Positions 15,601-22,963 of a DNA stretch of 64,000 bases are shown piece after piece. The notes below the pieces were generated by a model, which worked only from the letters and a program-made list of their open reading frames with translations, ran no database searches and was not told the DNA's origin. This stretch comes from an uncultured Collinsella sp. (GTDB lineage: Bacteria; Actinomycetota; Coriobacteriia; Coriobacteriales; Coriobacteriaceae). The stretch's first letter is position 1. Each line of letters starts with the position of its first letter. Where the stretch lies: NCBI GenBank assembly GCA_934668695.1, contig CAKUOD010000008.1, positions 8,877 through 72,876 on the forward strand, given 5' to 3'. A program made the translations under genes and the position numbers.

Positions 15601-18054
15601 CTAGCCGCGGACTTCGCCGTTTACGCCCTTGCATACCTTGGTGACGATCTTCTGGTGCGCCTTCTCGACCTCTTCGCTGGTGAGCGTGTGGTCGTCGGAG
15701 CGATACGTAAGCGCAAAGGCCATGGACTTCTTGCCCACGCCCACACGGACCGGATCGCGGTAGACGTCGAACAGGCGCACGCCCTCGAGCAGCTTGCCGC
15801 CGGCGCTGGTAATACGGCGCTCAAGATCCTCGCAGGTCACGGAGTTATCGACCACGATAGCAAGGTCGTGCTCAACAGCCGGGTACTGCGAGAACTCACG
15901 GTAGTTCTCCTGATTGCGGGCGCCCTTGATCAGCTTGTCCAGATCGAGCTCAAAGGCAACGACGACTTCATCGATACCACAAGCCTCGCGCGCCTCGGGG
16001 TGAATCTCGCCGACCCAGCCCAGCACGGTGCCGCCGGACAGAACCTCGGCCGCACGACCCGGCTGCAAGAAAGCGTAGCCCTCGCCCTCGACGGGACGGA
16101 AGCGAACCTTCTCGATGCGCAGCTGGGCGAGCAGCTCCTCGACAATGCCCTTGCCAAAGAAGAAGCGCAGCTTGCGGTACTTCATGTTCCAGGACTGCTC
16201 GCTCCACTGGCCCGAAAGCACGCCCGCCACGGACTTGGTCTCCTTGGGCAGGCTGGCGTTCTCGCGACCGTGGAACAGGCTGCCGACCTCGTACAGATGC
16301 ACGTTGGGCGTGCCGTGGGCCTCGTTGTAGGCCACGGACTGCAGCAGGCCCGGCAGCAGCGAGCGACGCATCTCGGTCTGCTCGGCCACCAGCGGGTTCA
16401 TGAGCACCACGGGGCAACCGCGGCCTTCGGTGGACATGCCGATCTTCTCCAGGTCGCCCGGGGCAGCAAAGCCAAAGGTCGTGGTCTCGTTGAGGCCGCA
16501 GGCGCGCAGGATCTCGCCGACCTTACGGGTGAGCTTCTGCTCGCGGGTCAGGCCGCCGATGTGGTTCTTGGCAGCCGGAATGGTCGCCGTCACGCGGCCC
16601 ATGCCCCACAGGCGCAGGACCTCCTCGATCAGGTCAATCTCGCGCGGCAGGTCGGGACGGAAGCTCGGCGGGGTCACCATAAAGTTCTCGCCGTCGCGCT
16701 CGACGGTGCAGCCCAAGCGGGTGAGCGAGCGCTCGATAAAGTCGGGCTCGATGTCGGCGCCGCAGATGGCATGCACGCGGGCAAGGCGCAGCTTGATGCT
16801 GTCGATGGTCTTGGGCGCGGGGAACACGTCGATGTAGCCGGGAGCAACCTCGCCGCCAGCGATCTCCTCGATCAGCGCGCACGTGACGTTGGCGACATCC
16901 ACGCAGCCGGTCTCGTCGACCTGGCGCTCAAAGCGGATGGAGGCATCGGAGATCAGCGACAGGTCGCGGCTGGTGTGCGAAGTGCGGCCGGCATTGAAGC
17001 AGGCGCTCTCGACCATCACGTCGACGGTGTCGTCCTCGATCTCGGAATCCATGCCGCCCATAACGCCGGCCAGCGCCACGGGGCGCTCGCCGTCGGTGAT
17101 CAGGCCCATGCCGGCGTCGAGCACGCGCTCCTCGCCGTCGAGGGTCGTGAACTTCTCGTCCTGCTGGGCAGCGCGGACCACCACGCGACGACGGCCCTCG
17201 CGCTCGGCAAAGGTGTCTAGGTCAAAGGCGTGCAGGGGCTGACCGGTGAGCATCATCACGTAGTTGGTGATGTCGACGATGTTGTTGTGCGGGCGCACGC
17301 CCAGGGCGTTGAGGCGCTTGACCATCCAGTCGGGCGACGGGCCGACCTTCACGTTGCGCACGATGCGGGCAACGTAGCGGTCGCACAGGCCCTCGTCGGC
17401 AATCTCGACGGAAAGCTCGTCGTCGGTCGCGCGGCCGGACTCGGCCTTGATGGCGGGCAGCTCAACGTGGAAATCGCGGTCGAAGATGGCGCCGGTCTCG
17501 CGGGCCATGCCGATCATGGACAGGCAGTCGGGGCGGTTGGGCGTGATCTCGCAGTCGAGCACGGTGTCGCTCGATCCCACGTACTCGGCAAACGGCATGC
17601 CGCAGGGCGTGTCCTCGGGCAGGATCATGATGCCGGAGTGGTCGCCGCCCAAGCCGAGCTCGCGCGCGGAGCAGTTCATGCCCATGGACACGACGCCGCG
17701 GAGCTTGCTCTTCTTGATCTTGACATCGCCGGGCAGCACGGCGCCGATCATGGCCGTGACGATGTGGTCGCCGGCCTCGAAGTTCTGCGCACCGCAGACA
17801 ATCTGCAGCGGAGCGGGGTTGCCGTCGGCGTCGAGGTTCTTGTCGCCCACGTCGACCGAGCACACATACATGTGGTCACTATCGGGGTGCGGGGTCTTAG
17901 TGAGCACCTTGGCGGTCACCACGTGGTCGAAGGACTCGCCCACGGTGTCGATCGCCTCGACCTCGGTGCCGGTGCGGATATATTCGTCCGAAAGGGTCTT
18001 GGGATCCTCCGGAATATCGATCATGGTCTTGAGCCAGTCGTAAGAAACGCGCAT
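15601..18054 (-). CDS. pheT: phenylalanine-tRNA ligase beta subunit
   Basis: PheT is the large subunit of the alpha2-beta2 synthetase that charges tRNA-Phe and edits mischarged tyrosine. At 817 residues it has the normal length and domain order: N-terminal tRNA-binding OB domain (about 40-150), B3/B4 editing domain, B5 domain, catalytic-like core and C-terminal ferredoxin-fold anticodon-binding domain (SQYPAVEHDLAIVVD to the end). It starts MRVSYDWLKTMIDIPE. The gene is 63 bases downstream of pheS and shares its T-box control. Confidence 0.97.
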   Translation of the reverse strand: MRVSYDWLKTMIDIPEDPKTLSDEYIRTGTEVEAIDTVGESFDHVVTAKVLTKTPHPDSDHMYVCSVDVGDKNLDADGNPAPLQIVCGAQNFEAGDHIVTAMIGAVLPGDVKIKKSKLRGVVSMGMNCSARELGLGGDHSGIMILPEDTPCGMPFAEYVGSSDTVLDCEITPNRPDCLSMIGMARETGAIFDRDFHVELPAIKAESGRATDDELSVEIADEGLCDRYVARIVRNVKVGPSPDWMVKRLNALGVRPHNNIVDITNYVMMLTGQPLHAFDLDTFAEREGRRRVVVRAAQQDEKFTTLDGEERVLDAGMGLITDGERPVALAGVMGGMDSEIEDDTVDVMVESACFNAGRTSHTSRDLSLISDASIRFERQVDETGCVDVANVTCALIEEIAGGEVAPGYIDVFPAPKTIDSIKLRLARVHAICGADIEPDFIERSLTRLGCTVERDGENFMVTPPSFRPDLPREIDLIEEVLRLWGMGRVTATIPAAKNHIGGLTREQKLTRKVGEILRACGLNETTTFGFAAPGDLEKIGMSTEGRGCPVVLMNPLVAEQTEMRRSLLPGLLQSVAYNEAHGTPNVHLYEVGSLFHGRENASLPKETKSVAGVLSGQWSEQSWNMKYRKLRFFFGKGIVEELLAQLRIEKVRFRPVEGEGYAFLQPGRAAEVLSGGTVLGWVGEIHPEAREACGIDEVVVAFELDLDKLIKGARNQENYREFSQYPAVEHDLAIVVDNSVTCEDLERRITSAGGKLLEGVRLFDVYRDPVRVGVGKKSMAFALTYRSDDHTLTSEEVEKAHQKIVTKVCKGVNGEVRG

Positions 18055-18117
18055 CTAACTGGTCTCCTTTCATAAATGCGGCTTTGAGCCGGAAACTGCA
18101 ACTAAGAAGAAAGCGTT

Positions 18118-19194
18118 CTAGAACTGGTTGAGGAAACGCATATCACCAGTCATCAACGTGCGCAGGTCGGGCAGGTCGTAGCGCAGGGCCGCGACGCGCT
18201 CGGCGCCGATGCCAAAGGCGAAGCCGGTGTACTTCTCGGGGTCGATGCCGCAGTTGATGAGGACGTTGGGGTCGACCATGCCGCAGCCCAGGATCTCGAT
18301 CCAGCCGCTGTGCTTGCAGAAGTTGCAGCCCTTGCCGCCGCACACGTGGCAGCTCACGTCCACCTCGCAGCTGGGCTCGGTGAAGGGGAAGAAGTGCGGG
18401 CGGTAACGCGTCTTGCGGTCCTCGCCAAACATGCACTTAACAAAGTAGTCGAGCGTGCCCTTCAGATCGCCGAAGGTGATGCCCTCGTCGACGACCAGGC
18501 CCTCGATCTGGTTGAACTGCGGCAGGTGGCAGGCATCGGCCGTGTCGGGACGGTAGACGGTGCCCGGGCAGATCATGTAGATGGGCGGCTTCTGCGCCTC
18601 CATGGTGTGGATCTGCACGCCCGAGGTCTGGGTGCGCAGCAGCACGTCGGACTCGCCATGGGCATGTGCCTCGGGGTGCGCGACGCTGCCGGGGTTGTTG
18701 TCGACCACGTAGAACGTGTCGCGGGCCGAGCGGCTCGGGTGATCCATGGGCGCGTTGAGCGCGGTGAAGTTGTAGTAGGAGGTGTCGACCATGGGGCCGG
18801 ACTCGACGGTGTAGCCGATGCCGCAGAAGATGTCCTCGGCCTCCTCGATGATCTGCTTGATCAGGTGCTGGTGACCGATCTGCGGACGGATACCCGGCAG
18901 CGTGATGTCGACGGCCTCGTGCTCCAGTGCGTGCTTGAGGGCGGCGGCCTTCATCTCGGTGTTGCGCTCGTCGAGCATGCCCTCGATCAGCTGGCGCATC
19001 TCGTTGGCGCGCTTACCCATCACGGGACGATCCTCGGGGGCGAGCTTGCCCATCATGCGCATCAGGCCGGTAATGCGACCCTTGCGGCCGAGCAGCTCAA
19101 CGCGCGCAGCCTCGAGCTTGGCGGCGTCATCGGCGCCTGCGACGAGCTCCTTGGCCTCTTCCTCGAGTTTGACCAGATCATCAATCAGACTCAT
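18118..19194 (-). CDS. pheS: phenylalanine-tRNA ligase alpha subunit
   Basis: PheS is the catalytic class II subunit of phenylalanyl-tRNA synthetase. The ATG at 19194 follows GAAAGGGAAGAC and gives 358 residues (MSLIDDLVKLEEEAKELV); an apparent upstream extension is T-box leader sequence. The N-terminal coiled coil is followed by HPEAHAHGESDVLLRTQTS-type motif 2 sequence, the motif 3 region GFAFGIGAERVAALRYDLPD, and the cysteine-containing CHVCGGKGCNFCKHSGWIEI. pheT follows in the same operon. Confidence 0.97.
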   Translation of the reverse strand: MSLIDDLVKLEEEAKELVAGADDAAKLEAARVELLGRKGRITGLMRMMGKLAPEDRPVMGKRANEMRQLIEGMLDERNTEMKAAALKHALEHEAVDITLPGIRPQIGHQHLIKQIIEEAEDIFCGIGYTVESGPMVDTSYYNFTALNAPMDHPSRSARDTFYVVDNNPGSVAHPEAHAHGESDVLLRTQTSGVQIHTMEAQKPPIYMICPGTVYRPDTADACHLPQFNQIEGLVVDEGITFGDLKGTLDYFVKCMFGEDRKTRYRPHFFPFTEPSCEVDVSCHVCGGKGCNFCKHSGWIEILGCGMVDPNVLINCGIDPEKYTGFAFGIGAERVAALRYDLPDLRTLMTGDMRFLNQF

Positions 19195-19264
19195 GTCTTC
19201 CCTTTCGTCTCTCGCGCATCCGCCTGCCGGGGTGGCTGGCGCCGCCCGACGCTTACGGATGTGC

Positions 19265-19565
19265 GGCCCGGTTCGGTAACAAAAAACCGCCCTCGGGCAT
19301 GTGCATTGCCCAAGGACGGTTGAATTCCGCGGTACCACCTTGTTTGACCCGGCGGATGTCTGGCCCGCCGTGCCCACTCTGCGCCCCTTATCGCGAGGCT
19401 CACGGCTTCCCTACTGGGGCTTCGCCGCCGCTGGCCGCGCGCCCGTTGAGGTCGCTGCTCGGGAGTGAACGCTTGGCCCTTGTCACCGCAGGAAGACTTG
19501 CAGCCCATGACCTTCCCTCTCTTGCCGGCGACGCGGCGGGCAAAACCCTCTCCGTCAACGCATTG
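19265..19565 (-). promoter_or_regulatory. T-box riboswitch (Phe) controlling pheST
   Basis: Reading on the minus strand, the conserved T-box sequence AGGTGGTACCGCGG is at 19340-19327. It is followed by a terminator hairpin (stem CCGTCCTTGGGC / GCCCGAGGGCGG, then six T) at about 19322-19280. Upstream, GCGTTCACTC contains a TTC phenylalanine codon at 19469-19467 in the position expected of a specifier codon. Uncharged tRNA-Phe would stabilise the antiterminator and switch on pheS-pheT. The 5' boundary is approximate. Confidence 0.92.
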
Positions 19566-19698
19566 GGCTATAGGATACCACATTGTGTGGGCGTATCGCC
19601 GCGTTCCGTTTTGTTCGTGCTGGGTACAAGGCAGGTAGCTGTGCAAACTGGCCGAGCACCCGCCTGCGGCGCTCGGCCTGCGAGATTAAGGATACGGT

Positions 19699-21282
19699 AT
19701 GGGAAAGAAACTCGATAAGAAGGCCAAGGCCGCCGTGGCAAAGGCTGCCAAGGGCGTCAAGGCTGCTAAAGTCGACAAGGCCGTCAAAAAGTTCCGCAAA
19801 CTCGAGGGCAAGCTGTGGACTCGCGAGTACCTGCTCAAGATTGCCGAGTTCGATGGAGCGACGATTGCTCCTGCCAACGGCGCAGCAGCGCGTGCCGACG
19901 CCATGGGCACCCTTGCTGGCGAGCATCACAAGCTGCTGACCAGCAAAAAGTCTGTCGAACTTGTGCACTCGCTGGCACGCGAGACCGTCGCCGGAGGCAA
20001 GATCGACGACCCGCAGCTGCTCGACGAGATCCGTGTGCTCGGCCGCGATCAACGTGAGGCCAGTGCCATCCCCACCGAAGAAGCCGAGGCCTGGACCAGG
20101 CTCACCTGCGAGGCGGACGCCGTGTGGCACAAGGCCAAGGCAGCCAACGACTGGGCAAGCTTTGAGCCCTATGTGGATAGAATCGTCGCCCAACTTAAGC
20201 ATCAGGCCGAGCTTATGGACCCCAAGCGCGACCCATACGATGTTTGGCTCGACCAGTACGAGCGCGGCCTTTCCACCAAGAGCTTCGATGCGTTTTGCGA
20301 TGAGGTCAAGGCCACGGTCGTGCCGCTCGTGCACGCCATCGGCGAGCGCAGCCAGCAGCCGGCTGCCGACTTTTTGCACGCCCACGTGCCCGAGGCTGCC
20401 CAGCGCGCCATGAGCTTCGACCTTATGAAACTTGTCGGCCTGGACCTGGACGACACCACGCTTGCCTTTACCGAGCATCCGTTTAGCGAGGGCTTTGCCG
20501 TGGGTGATGCGCGCATCGCGACGCACATCTACGAGGACGACTGCATCTCCAACGTCTACAGCATCATCCACGAGGCGGGGCACACCATGTACGAGCTGGG
20601 CGTCAATCCCGCCTATGCGCGCACGTGCTTGGAGGGCGGCACCTCCATGGGCATCCACGAGAGCCAGAGCCGCTTTTTCGAGAACACCGTGGGTCGCAGC
20701 CGCGCCTTTATGGGCCCGCTGCTCGAGGTGCTGCGTCGTCACGCGCCCGAGGTCTACGGCGACGTCGACGAAGACACGCTCTACCGCGCCGTGAACATCG
20801 CGCAGCCGTCGTTGATCCGCACCGAGGCCGACGAGCTCACCTATCCGCTGCATATTATGGTGCGCTACCAGATCGAGCGCATGCTGTTTGCCGGCGAGGC
20901 TACGGCCAAGGACATCCCCGCGCTTTGGAATCGCTTTATGGACGAGTACCTGGGCATTCCCGTTCCCGACGACACGCACGGCTGCCTGCAGGATACGCAC
21001 TGGAGCGGCGGATCGTTTGGCTACTTCCCCACCTATGCGCTGGGCAGCGCCTACGACGCCATGTTCGTGCCGGCCATGTGCCGCGACGGCGTCGACCTCA
21101 ATGGCGCCTGTGCGAGCGGCGACCTGGCACCCGTCCGCACCTGGCTGGGCGAGCACATTTGGCAGTGGGGCCGCGCCAAAGACGCGCCGGAACTCATCAA
21201 GGGCGCCTGCGGCATGGCCTTTGACGCCCGCTACTACTGCAGCTACCTGCAGGACAAGTTCACCACGCTGTACGAGCTGTAA
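19699..21282 (+). CDS. M32-family metallocarboxypeptidase (carboxypeptidase Taq type)
   Basis: This 527-residue zinc carboxypeptidase removes C-terminal residues from peptides in the cytoplasm. The zinc motif HEAGH is at 291-295, with the downstream metal-ligand region GTSMGIHESQSRFFEN and the family segments NPAYARTCLEGG and IRTEADELTYPLHI. The first 35 residues are an unusual Lys/Ala-rich extension (KKLDKKAKAAVAKAAK) ahead of the normal family start. The gene stands alone, closed by a terminator, and diverges from the pheST leader. Confidence 0.92.
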   Translation: MGKKLDKKAKAAVAKAAKGVKAAKVDKAVKKFRKLEGKLWTREYLLKIAEFDGATIAPANGAAARADAMGTLAGEHHKLLTSKKSVELVHSLARETVAGGKIDDPQLLDEIRVLGRDQREASAIPTEEAEAWTRLTCEADAVWHKAKAANDWASFEPYVDRIVAQLKHQAELMDPKRDPYDVWLDQYERGLSTKSFDAFCDEVKATVVPLVHAIGERSQQPAADFLHAHVPEAAQRAMSFDLMKLVGLDLDDTTLAFTEHPFSEGFAVGDARIATHIYEDDCISNVYSIIHEAGHTMYELGVNPAYARTCLEGGTSMGIHESQSRFFENTVGRSRAFMGPLLEVLRRHAPEVYGDVDEDTLYRAVNIAQPSLIRTEADELTYPLHIMVRYQIERMLFAGEATAKDIPALWNRFMDEYLGIPVPDDTHGCLQDTHWSGGSFGYFPTYALGSAYDAMFVPAMCRDGVDLNGACASGDLAPVRTWLGEHIWQWGRAKDAPELIKGACGMAFDARYYCSYLQDKFTTLYEL

Positions 21283-21303
21283 AGCTTAGACAACACGCAA
21301 CGC

Positions 21304-21344
21304 AAAGGGGCACCGCAGGATCTATCCCGCGGCGCCCCTTTTTC
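21304..21344 (+). terminator. terminator after the M32 carboxypeptidase gene
   Basis: AAAGGGGCACCGC / GCGGCGCCCCTTT stem followed by TTTTTC, 20 bases after the stop codon. Confidence 0.9.
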
Positions 21345-21358
21345 ATCTAAACCAGAGA

Positions 21359-21418
21359 CCCGGCACTTGGGGACGTTCCTTTTATCCCGGCACTTTAGGA
21401 ACGTCCCCAAGTGCCGGG
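21359..21418. repeat. GGGGACGTTC palindrome, copy 1
   Basis: Arms at 21359-21380 and 21397-21418 are perfectly complementary over 22 bp around a 16-base loop. The loop repeats the outer CCGGCACTT word, so the unit reads X-GGGGACGTTCCT-X-AGGAACGTCCCC-X'. The same core with a different X occurs at 42261-42318, and core fragments occur at 50690-50756. Confidence 0.85.
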
Positions 21419-21420
21419 CA

Positions 21421-21552
21421 AGCGAGCAAGGTGACGTGAAATGAAAGGGCGCTGACCTTCTGGTCGCGCCCTTGAAATTGAACGTCAGATTGCCGCTTGG
21501 GGCCGCTTGCAGCGTCGAGTAGTTACGCGGTTTGGTAAAACCGCGTAACTAC
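21421..21552 (-). repeat. composite 3'-end structured element, copy A
   Basis: This is a relative of the 128-nt elements at 42343-42470 and 55788-55915. Conserved words are GCAAGGTGACGTGAAA, GAACGTCAGATTGCCGCTT and GCAGCGTCGA. TGACGT pairs with ACGTCA and an apical stem AAGGGCGC / GCGCCCTT replaces the GCGTAC stem of the other copies. At the glmM end, GTAGTTACGCGGTTT (21519-21533) pairs perfectly with 21538-21552, and this second hairpin contains the glmM stop codon itself. Confidence 0.8.
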
Positions 21553-22880
21553 AGAGCTTCCAACGCGTTGGCGATGCGCTTCATGGCGGCATCGGCGGAT
21601 GCTTGGTCGGGCGCCTCGGCCAGCACGCGGATAACCGACTCGGTTCCGCTCTTGCGTACGAGCACGCGGCCCTCGCCTGCCAGTGCAGCCTCGGCCTCGG
21701 CGATGGCGTTCTGCACGCCCATGTTCTCGAGCGCGGCGTCCTTGTCCGCCACGCGCACGGCCACCTGCGCCTGCGGTAGCAGCTTGCACGGAGCCGTGAG
21801 CTGCGAGAGCGTCTCGCGCTCGGCGCGGATCACTTCCATCACGCGCAGCGAGGTCATAATGCCGTCGCCCGTGCGCTCGATATCGCCAAAGATCGTATGG
21901 CCCGTCTGCTCGCCGCCCAGGCTGTAACCGCCCTCGCGCATCTTGGCATACACGTGACGGTCGCCCACACCGCTGGTCACGGCACTTAGGCCGGCAAGCT
22001 CCAACGACTTGATCAGGCCAAAGTTGCTGGCAATCGTCGGAACCACGGTACCGCCCGAAAGGCGACCGTGCTTGTTCAGGTACACGCCGCACACGTACAG
22101 GATCTGGTCGCCATCGACCACGCGGCCGCGCTCGTCCACGGCCAGGCAGCGGTCGGCATCGCCGTCGTAGGCAAAGCCCACGTCCAGGCCCTGCTCCACC
22201 ACGTGGCGCTGCAGACGCTCCATATGCGTGGAGCCGCAGTCGACGTTGATGTTAAAACCATCAGGCGCGGCATTGATCACGCGCACGTCGGCGCCCAGCG
22301 CGTCGAACACCGGCTTGGCCACCGAGGACGCCGAGCCGTTGGCGCAGTCGATGCCGATCTTGACGCCCTGCAGCGAAAAGTTCGCGCTTGCGATGAGCGA
22401 GGCAATATAGCGGTTGCGACCTTGCATGTAGTCCACCGTGGCGCCAATGTGGTTGCCCGTTGCCAGCGGCACCTCGCTCTTGCCATCGATATAGTCCTCG
22501 ATGAGCTCCAGTACGTCCTCGTCCATCTTAAAACCGTCGCTATTGACGAGCTTAATGCCGTTATCGCAAAACGGGTTGTGGCTCGCGCTGATCATGATGC
22601 CGCAATCGAAGCAGCCTTCCACGGTCTGATGTGCTACGCCCGGCGTGGGGATCACGTGCAGCATATAGGCGTCCGCACCGCTCGCGACCAGGCCACTCAC
22701 CAGCGCCGCCTCGAACATATAACTCGAGCGACGCGTGTCCTTACCCACGATGACGCGCGCCTTAGCACTGCGGTTGGCGCCGTAATACCAGCCCACAAAA
22801 CGGCCAATCTTATAAGCGTGCTCTACCGTCAGCCCAACGTTGGCCTCACCGCGAAAGCCGTCGGTGCCAAAGTACTTCAT
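21549..22880 (-). CDS. glmM: phosphoglucosamine mutase
   Basis: GlmM interconverts glucosamine 6-phosphate and glucosamine 1-phosphate for UDP-GlcNAc and peptidoglycan synthesis. The 443-residue protein has the start KYFGTDGFRGEAN, the phosphoserine loop SASHNP with catalytic Ser100, the metal loop DGDADR and the C-terminal phosphate-binding RKSGTESVIRV. All are intact and the length is typical. Other phosphohexomutases share these motifs, but the GTDGFRG opening favours GlmM. Its stop codon is embedded in a palindromic element. Confidence 0.93.
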   Translation of the reverse strand: MKYFGTDGFRGEANVGLTVEHAYKIGRFVGWYYGANRSAKARVIVGKDTRRSSYMFEAALVSGLVASGADAYMLHVIPTPGVAHQTVEGCFDCGIMISASHNPFCDNGIKLVNSDGFKMDEDVLELIEDYIDGKSEVPLATGNHIGATVDYMQGRNRYIASLIASANFSLQGVKIGIDCANGSASSVAKPVFDALGADVRVINAAPDGFNINVDCGSTHMERLQRHVVEQGLDVGFAYDGDADRCLAVDERGRVVDGDQILYVCGVYLNKHGRLSGGTVVPTIASNFGLIKSLELAGLSAVTSGVGDRHVYAKMREGGYSLGGEQTGHTIFGDIERTGDGIMTSLRVMEVIRAERETLSQLTAPCKLLPQAQVAVRVADKDAALENMGVQNAIAEAEAALAGEGRVLVRKSGTESVIRVLAEAPDQASADAAMKRIANALEAL

Positions 22881-22896
22881 GCGCTCTCCTTACAAA

Positions 22897-22930
22897 ATAG
22901 GGGCGAACAGATTGCCTGTCCGCCCCAAAA
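22897..22930 (-). terminator. terminator-like hairpin after the DUF4012 gene
   Basis: On the minus strand GGGGCGGACAGG pairs with CTGTTCGCCCC and is followed by TATTTTG. It lies 34 bases after the DUF4012 stop and just upstream of glmM. Confidence 0.7.
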
Positions 22931-22963
22931 TGGTACTCGATTATCTGCGCTACCAGAAAAACC

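Noticed and set aside
15532..17220. 562-codon plus-strand frame opposite pheT
   Set aside because: Antisense shadow of a strongly conserved gene; the same applies to the long frames opposite the M16C gene (31373-33157), pyk (8738-10051), the M32 gene (19555-21156) and mfd (55947-58463).
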